Source: Phycisphaerales bacterium (GTDB taxonomy: Bacteria > Planctomycetota > Phycisphaerae > Tepidisphaerales > Tepidisphaeraceae). Taken from it: a stretch of 5,317 bases of DNA. The stretch spans positions 1 through 5,317 of the forward strand of contig JAQGHJ010000214.1 in NCBI GenBank assembly GCA_028288905.1, written 5' to 3'. Both the position numbers and the translations under genes were made by a program. Below, piece by piece: positions 1-4,968 of this stretch; within the stretch, counting starts at the first letter, position 1, and every line of letters begins with the position of its first letter. Under the pieces are notes generated by a model that was given only the letters and a program-made list of their open reading frames with translations, was not told where the DNA came from and searched no databases.

Positions 1-1
1 C

Positions 2-850
2 GCCCCCGTCACGGTCGCCGGCACCCTGCCGCCGCGCGGCGACGCGGTCCGCTCGCCCGGCCCCGGCGGCGAGTTGCTGCCGAACCGCCCGCAGCTGCCC
101 GCCGGCGACTCCGGCATCGCCGAGGCCATCCTCCCGCGGTTCAGCCCGCACGAGCCGATCTACTTCATCGCCGGCCCGGACCGCCCGAACGCCAAGTTCC
201 AGGTCAGCTTCAAGTACCAGGTGTTCAACCCCGAGGGGTCGTGGTCCCAGACGTTCCCGCCGCTGAGCGGGCTGCACCTGGCGTACAGCCAAACGTCGTT
301 CTGGGACTGGGAGGGGGACAGCGCCCCGTTCTTCGACAACAGCTACCGCCCCGAGCTGCTTTGGAGCGCCAAGGATTGGCGACTGGAGGACGGCGGCCTC
401 GTGTCCCGGCTCGGGCTGCAGGTCGGGGTGAACCACGAGTCCAACGGCCGGGATGGCCCCGAGTCCCGCAGCCTAAACGTCGCGTACGTCCGCCCGAGCG
501 TCACGTTCGGCAACCCCGAAGGATTCTTCGTGACGTTCGCCCCCAAGCTCTACGCGTACCTCGACCAGGCCGACGAGAACAAGGACATCGAGGACTACCG
601 CGGGTACGGCGACCTGCGGCTGATCGTCGGCGACCGCAACGGCCTCCAAGCCGCCGTCATCGGCCGGGTCGGGGACGATTGGGACAAGGGCTCCGTCCAG
701 CTCGACCTGAGCTACCCGACTCGCAAGTTCTTCGGCGGGAACGTGGACATGTACCTCCACGCCCAGGTGTTCAGCGGGTACGGCGAGAGCCTGCTGGAGT
801 ACAACCGGTACTCGAACCGGGTGCGGTTCGGCGTGTCGATCGTGCGGTGA
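2..850 (+). CDS. pldA: Outer-membrane phospholipase A (OMPLA/PldA), 5'-truncated by window edge
   Basis: Calcium-dependent outer-membrane phospholipase A1/A2, which hydrolyses acyl chains of phospholipids misplaced in the outer leaflet. The frame is open from base 2 to the TGA at 848-850 (282 visible residues). The hallmark OMPLA motif NHESNG...SRSLN is present: His at 434-436, Ser at 440-442 and Asn at 476-478 have exactly the E. coli His142/Ser144/Asn156 spacing. The Ser at 464-466 matches the calcium-site Ser152, and the SAPF segment matches the region of Ser106. The strands around YSQTSFWDWE and the near-terminal FSGYGESLLEYN are also typical of the family. The first ~40 visible residues are Pro/Gly-rich and no signal peptide is in view, so the true start must lie upstream; a TTG at 74 is in frame but would leave no export signal. 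The protein ends in ...VSIVR, without the usual C-terminal aromatic residue. It converges on aat. The family is certain; dimer-regulated activity is inferred from homologues. Confidence 0.93.
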   Translation, partial: APVTVAGTLPPRGDAVRSPGPGGELLPNRPQLPAGDSGIAEAILPRFSPHEPIYFIAGPDRPNAKFQVSFKYQVFNPEGSWSQTFPPLSGLHLAYSQTSFWDWEGDSAPFFDNSYRPELLWSAKDWRLEDGGLVSRLGLQVGVNHESNGRDGPESRSLNVAYVRPSVTFGNPEGFFVTFAPKLYAYLDQADENKDIEDYRGYGDLRLIVGDRNGLQAAVIGRVGDDWDKGSVQLDLSYPTRKFFGGNVDMYLHAQVFSGYGESLLEYNRYSNRVRFGVSIVR

Positions 851-865
851 GGGGGAAAGGCAGAC

Positions 866-926
866 ACGTAGGGGAAGAAGCGAACTACTGTAATCCGCAC
901 GCACCGGGCACCCGCCCCTACGTTTT
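866..926 (+). terminator. Candidate terminator of pldA
   Basis: A perfect 9-bp inverted repeat, ACGTAGGGG (866-874) and CCCCTACGT (915-923), lies 15 bases after the pldA stop and runs straight into TTTT (923-926). The loop is long (40 bases), which is unusual for a compact intrinsic terminator, so this could also be an mRNA 3'-end stabilising stem. Confidence 0.45.
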
Positions 927-932
927 GTCCGC

Positions 933-976
933 ATCGTCCCTCGTGCACTCCGCGCCCCCGCGATCGAAGGGACGAT
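933..976 (-). terminator. Inverted repeat downstream of aat, possible 3' stem-loop
   Basis: ATCGTCCC (933-940) pairs perfectly with GGGACGAT (969-976). The stem continues with TCG (941-943) against CGA (965-967) if one A is bulged. A second hairpin, CGCG-CCCC-CGCG (951-962), sits in the loop. Read on the minus strand it begins 7 bases after the aat stop. No T run follows on that strand, so it is a stem-loop 3' end or Rho-type barrier rather than a classical intrinsic terminator. Confidence 0.35.
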
Positions 977-982
977 CCCCGC

Positions 983-1582
983 TCAATCGAATCGGCAGTC
1001 CAGCACGATCGCCCGCTCCAGCCGCTTCAGGTACTCGCTCGCCGGGATGTCGACGCAGCCGAACCGCTTGAGGTGCGCGGTGGTCGCCTGGGTGTCGAGG
1101 AGGGCGTACCCGCGCGCGCGGAGCCGGTCGACGAGGTGGACGAGGGCGACCTTGCTGGCGTCGGTGCGGCGGTGGAACATGCTTTCGCCGAAGAACGCCC
1201 CGCCGAGGCTGACGCCGTACAGCCCGCCGGCCAGCTCCCCGTCCTGCCACGCCTCGACGCTGTGGGCGTACCCGAGGGCGTGCAGGTCGCAGTAGGCCCG
1301 GACGAGCCGGTCGTTGATCCAGGTGCCGTCGTCCCGCTCGGTCCCGCAGGCCCGCATGGTGGCTTCAAAGTCGTGGTTCACCCGGACGTCGAACCGCTTC
1401 TGCCGCACCACTTGCCGGAGCGTGCCGGGCACGTGGAACGCCTCCGGCGGGTCGAGCGGGATGACCCCCCGCGGGTCGGCCGAGTAGAACCGGATCACCC
1501 CGTCCCGGTCGGCCATCGGGAAGATGCCCTGGGCGTACGCGTTGAGCAGCGTGTTCGGGTCCAAGCGGGCGGGGCGGGTCAC
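983..1582 (-). CDS. aat: Leucyl/phenylalanyl-tRNA--protein transferase
   Basis: Cytoplasmic enzyme that transfers Leu or Phe from aminoacyl-tRNA to proteins with N-terminal Lys or Arg, marking them for ClpS/ClpAP degradation (bacterial N-end rule). Family blocks appear in order (numbering from GTG 1582): AYAQGIFPMAD (15-25), the SADPRG block (34-39), TWIND (87-91), AHSVEAW (106-112), GGLYGV...FFGESMF (119-136), DASK (141-144) and LLDTQ (161-165). Glu133, Asp163 and Gln165 keep the 30- and 2-residue spacing of E. coli Glu156, Asp186 and Gln188. The start is uncertain. GTG at 1582 gives 199 residues, like short forms that begin shortly before AYA.GIFPMA, and sits just behind a TACAAT box. A TTG at 1633 would give 216 residues, but its extra 17 residues look unconserved and the only GGGAGG is about 17 bases upstream, too far. 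Stop is TGA at 985-983. Convergent with pldA and divergent from the propeller gene. Confidence 0.93.
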   Translation of the reverse strand: MTRPARLDPNTLLNAYAQGIFPMADRDGVIRFYSADPRGVIPLDPPEAFHVPGTLRQVVRQKRFDVRVNHDFEATMRACGTERDDGTWINDRLVRAYCDLHALGYAHSVEAWQDGELAGGLYGVSLGGAFFGESMFHRRTDASKVALVHLVDRLRARGYALLDTQATTAHLKRFGCVDIPASEYLKRLERAIVLDCRFD

Positions 1583-1972
1583 GGTGGGGGATTGTAGCGG
1601 GGCGACGCCGGCCCCGAAGCGGTCGGCGGGCAAGGTTTCGTTCGCCCGTTTCCTCCCGCATTTTGACGAACACCCGACCGGCCGTCGCCCGTATCATCTG
1701 GGCAAGTTTTCGCGGCCCCGCCCGAGCGGGCGGCCCGAACTGGCGGGCCCGGGCTTTCTCCGCCCCGGCGAGCGCTGCGTGCGTCCCCCCGGCCCACGGC
1801 CCGCCGGCCCGATAAGAGCGCCGGCCGGCACCGTGGCGCGCCCGGCCGGCCAATGTGGCCCCGTTCGTGGACCGATACCGAGGGCACGGCGGCCCGCCGC
1901 ACCGGCGGCCGCGCACCGCGCGAGCGGTCGCGGCCCGCGCGGGTGTTTCCGCCGACCCGACCCCGACTCCCG
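1583..1972. other. Divergent intergenic region with GC-rich hairpins
   Basis: A 390-base stretch between the divergent aat and propeller genes, with no convincing gene. It holds the TACAAT box of aat; on the plus strand a TTGACG (1663-1668) and a TATCAT (1692-1697), which are 23 bases apart and so too far for one standard sigma-70 promoter; and a series of strong inverted repeats. These are CCGCCC-GAGC-GGGCGG (1718-1733), the competing GGCCCG/CGGGCC (1732-1749), CCACGG/CCGTGG (1794-1799 with 1831-1836) enclosing GCCGGC/GCCGGC (1803-1808 with 1824-1829), and the overlapping GCCGGCCGG/CCGGCCGGC (1820-1828 with 1842-1850). If transcription starts near TATCAT, the propeller mRNA has a structured leader of about 270 bases. 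Confidence 0.6.
1591..1596 (-). promoter_or_regulatory. Candidate -10 box for near-leaderless aat transcript
   Basis: TACAAT on the minus strand (5/6 match to TATAAT) ends 8 bases before the GTG at 1582. Transcription would begin about two bases before that codon, giving an almost leaderless mRNA and explaining the lack of a ribosome binding site. No good -35 is visible: CTTCGG lies at a 17-base spacing. If this promoter is used, the TTG at 1633 is upstream of the transcript and cannot be the start. Confidence 0.35.
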
Positions 1973-4012
1973 ATGAACGAAACCACCCCCAACGCCGCCG
2001 CCGAGCCCGGAACCCCGCCCGCCGCCAGCCGGCACCGGCCCGACTACGGCAGAATCGGCCCGGTCCGCCGCCTGTGGGCGAGCCGCCGCCGAGTCGCCCT
2101 GGTGGCAGCCGCCCTGCTCGTCGCCGTCGCCCTCGCGGCCGGCGTCTGGGCCAAGGGCCGGGGGTACAAGACGGACCTGTTCGCCCGGCTGTTCCCGGAC
2201 AGCGTCAAATACCTGAAGAAGCCGACCGTGGTCGCCGTCCGCCCGGCCGACTACGAGGGCGGGGTGCCGCCGGACGCGTTCATCGCCGCCGACGTAAACC
2301 TGCCGAACCCGGGCAAGGTGATCGACCGGGCCACGCTCGACGGGGCCGTGTTCCTGCTCAAGGGGAACGCCCGGGAGCGGGTCGAGGCGGTTGTGAACAC
2401 CAGCGGCGGCGGCGACGCGATCGTCATCCGCCCGACCCGCCCGCTCGAGCTCAACGCCCTGTACACGTTCGAGGTGCTGCCGGCCCTGAAGGACACCGGC
2501 GGGGCCGGTTTCGAGCATTTCAGCAGCACGTTCTCGACCGCCGCCGGCACCGTCTATACGGAGTTCCCGGCCGCGGCGACGAAGGTCGAACTGCCGGCGT
2601 CGGCCGGGCAGTGGTGGACCGGTGTCACGTTTGGCCCCGACGGCCGACTCTACGCCAGCACGCTCGCCGGCCAGGTCGGCCGGTTCGACGTCGCATCGGA
2701 CGGTACCCTGTCGAACCTTAAGCTCATCAGCACCGTGCTCGCCGCCAGCCGCGGCCCGCGGATCATGACCGGGATCACGTTCGACCCGGCCTCGACGCCC
2801 GACCACCTCGTCGCCTACGTCGCCCACGGCACGTTCCCGTTCGACCGCGTGCCCGAGGGCGCCCCGTCCCGCAGCAAGGCCGGCACCCCGCACGGGCTGA
2901 GCAACAAGGTCATCCCCGACTGGAGCGGCAAGATCAGCCGGCTGTCCGGTCCCGACCTGGAGAAGTACGAGGACGTCGTCGTCGGGCTGCCGCGGGCCCG
3001 GCACGACCACACGACCGGACAGATCTCGTTCGGCCCGGACAAGGCGATGTACTTCGCCCAGGCCAGCAACACCGCCATGGGCCAACCGGACCACGAGTGG
3101 GGGTACCGCCCGGAGCGGCTGCTGACCGGGTGCCTGATGCGGGTCGACCCGTCCGCCCTCGCCGCCGGCCGCCCGCCGCTGGACGTGCAGACGGAGGAGG
3201 TCGACCCGGCGAGCGGCCGCAAGCCGTACGACCCGTTCGCCCCGGCCGCCCCCCTGACGATCGTCGCCACCGGCACCCGCAATTGCTACGACCTCGTGTG
3301 GCACTCGAACGGCCGGCTGTACGCGACGCTGAACGGGTCCGCCCGCGGCGGCAACACCCCGGCCGGCGGGGCCAGCCCGGCACGCCGGTTCGACGCCGCG
3401 ACGGCTGGCCCGTACGCCGGGCCGGTCGTGCCGGGGCTGGCCGGCGTCGGCACCCAGAACGACTACCTGCTGCGGATCGAGCCCGGCGGGTACTACGGGC
3501 ACCCGAACCCGACTCGGGCCGAATTCGTCATGAACGGCGGCAACCCGACGGCCGGCAAAGACCCGTTCGAGGTCGCCGAGTACCCGGTCGGCACCCTGCC
3601 GGACCGTAACTGGCGGCGGCCGGCGTTCGACTTCGGCAAGAACCTCAGCCCGTGCGGGGCGGCCGAGTATACGGGCGACGCGTTTCCCGCCCTCAAGGGC
3701 AAGATCCTCGTCGTCCGCTTCTCCGGCGGGAAGGACGTCGTCGCTCTGACGCCGGGCGACAACGGCGACGTGGCCGAAGTGGTGACGGGGCTCGACGGGT
3801 TCACCACGTTCCACGACCCTGTCGACTTGTGCGTCGCCCCGGCGACCGGGTTCGTGTACGTCGCGGAGCACACGGGCAAAAAGATCACGCTGCTCCGCCC
3901 GGCCGCCGACCCGGTGTCGAAGCGGGCGATCCGGAACGTGATGGCCGGCCCAGGCGACGCCGCCCCCGCCCGCCCGTCGCTACCGATGGTCCGCACGCCG
4001 AACGATGATTGA
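1973..4012 (+). CDS. Membrane-anchored Ig-like / glucose-sorbosone dehydrogenase-type beta-propeller protein
   Basis: Residue numbers are for the 679-aa form from ATG 1973. A Pro/Ala-rich, then basic N-terminus (1-40) precedes one hydrophobic segment (41-60), predicting an inside-positive anchor or long signal peptide with the rest outside the inner membrane. Residues ~86-190 match an SbsA-type bacterial Ig-like (Big_5) domain, including the PLELNALYTFEV strand and final FSSTFST. Residues ~211-643 look like a GSDH/YliI-type six-bladed propeller, with FGPDGRLY blade motifs, HDHTTGQISFGPD (344-356), GTRN (434-437), NDYLLRIEPGGYYGHPNP (496-513), an AEYTGDAFPALKGK blade and a final DPVDLCVAPATGFVYVAEHTG. 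His346 and Arg436-Asn437 resemble PQQ-contacting residues of soluble glucose dehydrogenase, but the context (NCYD) diverges and there is no CxxCH haem motif. Sugar oxidation is therefore possible, not shown. An in-frame ATG at 1853 would add 40 Arg/Pro-rich, unlikely residues. Neither start has a Shine-Dalgarno sequence. Confidence 0.9.
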   Translation: MNETTPNAAAEPGTPPAASRHRPDYGRIGPVRRLWASRRRVALVAAALLVAVALAAGVWAKGRGYKTDLFARLFPDSVKYLKKPTVVAVRPADYEGGVPPDAFIAADVNLPNPGKVIDRATLDGAVFLLKGNARERVEAVVNTSGGGDAIVIRPTRPLELNALYTFEVLPALKDTGGAGFEHFSSTFSTAAGTVYTEFPAAATKVELPASAGQWWTGVTFGPDGRLYASTLAGQVGRFDVASDGTLSNLKLISTVLAASRGPRIMTGITFDPASTPDHLVAYVAHGTFPFDRVPEGAPSRSKAGTPHGLSNKVIPDWSGKISRLSGPDLEKYEDVVVGLPRARHDHTTGQISFGPDKAMYFAQASNTAMGQPDHEWGYRPERLLTGCLMRVDPSALAAGRPPLDVQTEEVDPASGRKPYDPFAPAAPLTIVATGTRNCYDLVWHSNGRLYATLNGSARGGNTPAGGASPARRFDAATAGPYAGPVVPGLAGVGTQNDYLLRIEPGGYYGHPNPTRAEFVMNGGNPTAGKDPFEVAEYPVGTLPDRNWRRPAFDFGKNLSPCGAAEYTGDAFPALKGKILVVRFSGGKDVVALTPGDNGDVAEVVTGLDGFTTFHDPVDLCVAPATGFVYVAEHTGKKITLLRPAADPVSKRAIRNVMAGPGDAAPARPSLPMVRTPNDD

Positions 4013-4056
4013 CCGTGCGGCCGCGTTCCGTCGGAACAGCGCTCCGATTCTTAGTG

Positions 4057-4086
4057 GCACGGGTATGCAACCCGTGCTTGTTTTTT
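4057..4086 (+). terminator. Intrinsic terminator of the propeller gene
   Basis: A perfect 8-bp stem GCACGGGT (4057-4064) / ACCCGTGC (4070-4077) with the 5-base loop ATGCA is followed immediately by TTGTTTTTT (4078-4086). It lies 44 bases after the propeller stop. Stem, short loop and T run are all textbook for a Rho-independent terminator. On the minus strand no T run follows, so it acts for the plus-strand gene only. Confidence 0.85.
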
Positions 4087-4137
4087 CCCCTGCTGGGAAC
4101 GCGGTTGCGATGATGCGCTAACGTAGGGATGCAGTTT

Positions 4138-4163
4138 CGGCCCCACCCTTCCGGGTGGCGCCG
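4138..4163. repeat. Hairpin-forming inverted repeat
   Basis: CGGC-C-CCACCC-TTCC-GGGTGG-C-GCCG: a 6-bp GC stem (4143-4148 with 4153-4158) closed by a TTCC tetraloop and extended by 4 more pairs (4138-4141 with 4160-4163) past one C/C mismatch. No T run follows on either strand. It may serve as a 3'-end structure for the minus-strand gene or belong to a dispersed intergenic repeat. Confidence 0.5.
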
Positions 4164-4213
4164 ATTGAACGTCGCGGTGCGATTTCAACGTTGAGCGGAT
4201 CGGGCGAGGGGAA

Positions 4214-4234
4214 GCACGTGCTGCAAACCCGTCC
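4214..4234. repeat. Possible decayed copy of the terminator stem repeat
   Basis: GCACGTGCTGCAAACCCGTCC resembles the terminator stem-loop at 4057-4077: GCACG, TGCA and ACCCGT are shared in order, with two small indels and a few substitutions. The pairing of the original stem is largely lost here. Chance similarity is a real alternative at this length. Confidence 0.25.
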
Positions 4235-4268
4235 AACCGGGAGGGCGACCCACCCGCTCGCCACCCGA

Positions 4269-4694
4269 TCACAGCACCGCGCTTGTGAAGTGAAACTGCA
4301 CCCCGGCCGCCTCGGCCGCAGCGAGCAGGGCCTCGGCCGCCCGCAGGTCCCGCAGGATCGGGTTCGGCTGTTTAAAGTCGTTCAGCGCCCCCTCGACGTG
4401 GGCCGCCAGCGCCCGGACCGTCGCCAACCCGTCGGCCGCGGCGAACCATCGCTCGGGCGGCACCCGCATCTTCGCCGGGTCGAACCCGTCCGCCACCAAC
4501 TGGGCGATGATCGCCTCCCGGCTCTCGGACAGGAACGACGTCAGCGCCGGCACGTTCCGCCGGCGGGCGGCCGTCGCCAGCCGGTCCGACTCCCGGGCGA
4601 GCGCCTTGCCGGTCTTGGCCTTGGCGTACGCCGCGGCCGGCGCGGGGTCGGGCAGGTCCGATTGGAGTGTGACCACGAACGCTAACGCCGGCAT
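4269..4694 (-). CDS. Ala-rich conserved-looking hypothetical protein, 141 aa
   Basis: Function not recognised. The protein is small, about 25% Ala, mainly helical by eye and has no signal peptide or membrane segment, so it is probably cytoplasmic. It opens with a short strand-like stretch (ALAFVVTLQSDLP, 3-15) and a helix-rich middle. The most family-like part is PPERWFAAADGLATVRAL (79-96), then DLRAAEALLAAAEAAG (116-131) and a final strand GVQFHF (131-136). I have an impression of similar W-F/GLATVRAL small proteins among planctomycete hypotheticals but cannot name a family. The ATG start (4694-4692) has GGAGG on the minus strand (4708-4704) 9 bases upstream, and a plausible promoter lies further up. 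The stop is TGA at 4271-4269. It is divergent from the next gene, with which it may share regulation. Confidence 0.8.
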   Translation of the reverse strand: MPALAFVVTLQSDLPDPAPAAAYAKAKTGKALARESDRLATAARRRNVPALTSFLSESREAIIAQLVADGFDPAKMRVPPERWFAAADGLATVRALAAHVEGALNDFKQPNPILRDLRAAEALLAAAEAAGVQFHFTSAVL

Positions 4695-4703
4695 CGCGTC
4701 GAT

Positions 4704-4708
4704 CCTCC
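4704..4708 (-). promoter_or_regulatory. Ribosome binding site of the 141-aa gene
   Basis: GGAGG on the minus strand, 9 bases before the ATG at 4694. It fixes that start, and contrasts with aat and the propeller gene, neither of which has such a site. Confidence 0.7.
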
Positions 4709-4753
4709 GCCGAACCCGCCCCGCGGCCGCTCCCGTCCGGGCGGCCTGCCCGG

Positions 4754-4782
4754 ACTGTACCGATCCCTGCGGCCCGTGTCAT
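4754..4782 (-). promoter_or_regulatory. Candidate sigma-70-type promoter for the 141-aa gene
   Basis: On the minus strand ATGACA (4782-4777, 5/6 match to TTGACA) is separated by exactly 17 bases from TACAGT (4759-4754, 4/6 match to TATAAT). Transcription would begin near 4747, giving a leader of about 53 bases that contains the GGAGG site. In DNA this GC-rich the two boxes at ideal spacing are unlikely to be random, but no experiment supports it. Confidence 0.4.
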
Positions 4783-4958
4783 CGCGGCGGCCGCCACCTC
4801 ACCCCCCCATGCGAAGTTGCAGAACTGGTCCCGCGGCAAATCCGGGCGAAGTTGGCGCCCGCCGGCCGCCTTTCTCGCTTTACCTGTTGACGACAACCTC
4901 ACGCCGGAGCCCGGCGGGCGCTCTTGACCCCCGCCGTCCCCGCCCGCCGCCCCTCGCG

Positions 4959-4963
4959 AAGGA
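4959..4963 (+). promoter_or_regulatory. Ribosome binding site of the right-hand truncated gene
   Basis: AAGGA five bases before the ATG at 4969, supporting that start codon. Confidence 0.55.
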
Positions 4964-4968
4964 CGCCC

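Larger units (their letters stand above)
4013..4268. other. Convergent intergenic region with palindromes and hairpins
   Basis: No supportable gene between the convergent stops. The stretch is clearly less GC-rich than the flanking genes. Besides the terminator at 4057-4086 it contains a hairpin at 4138-4163, the 10-bp palindromes TCAACGTTGA (4185-4194) and AGCACGTGCT (4213-4222), and GATCGGG (4198-4204) complementary to CCCGATC (4264-4270). That last pair, strengthened by CGAG/CTCG, could fold the 3' end of the minus-strand gene's mRNA starting at its stop codon. A small RNA is possible but nothing specific supports one. Confidence 0.55.
4695..4968. other. Divergent intergenic promoter region
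   Basis: 274 bases between the divergent 141-aa gene and the truncated right-hand gene. It contains the minus-strand promoter and ribosome site listed separately. On the plus strand TTGACG (4887-4892) is a good -35-like hexamer, but at 17-base spacing the -10 position reads CCCGGC, so no plus promoter can be assigned. No gene is evident; frames crossing it are Arg/Pro-rich. Confidence 0.5.

Noticed and set aside
241..1071. Plus-strand frame overlapping pldA and the end of aat
   Set aside because: Arg/Pro-rich translation in another frame of a well-identified gene, and it runs through the terminator region into aat.
1663..1697. TTGACG ... TATCAT as a sigma-70 promoter for the propeller gene
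   Set aside because: The hexamers are good individually, but the spacing is 23 bases, well outside the usual 16-18. Noted only as part of the intergenic description.
1853..1972. 40-codon upstream extension of the propeller gene from the in-frame ATG at 1853
   Set aside because: The added residues are Arg/Pro/Thr-rich and overlap the end of the leader hairpin at 1842-1850. The ATG at 1973 puts the basic stretch and membrane segment at a normal distance from the N-terminus.
1694..3871. Very long open frame (725 codons) antisense to the propeller gene
   Set aside because: Its translation is Arg/Gly/Val/Pro-rich without any domain, and it mirrors a gene with clear domains and wobble positions rich in G/C. 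Long antisense open frames are expected in such GC-rich DNA.
4051..4272. 73-codon minus-strand frame in the convergent spacer
   Set aside because: It crosses the terminator and the hairpin at 4138-4163, has no ribosome binding site that I can see, and shows no family features.
4155..4685. Plus-strand frame of 176 codons antisense to the 141-aa gene
   Set aside because: Arg/Gly/Val-rich antisense shadow; the minus-strand gene has a ribosome site, a promoter candidate and a more protein-like sequence.
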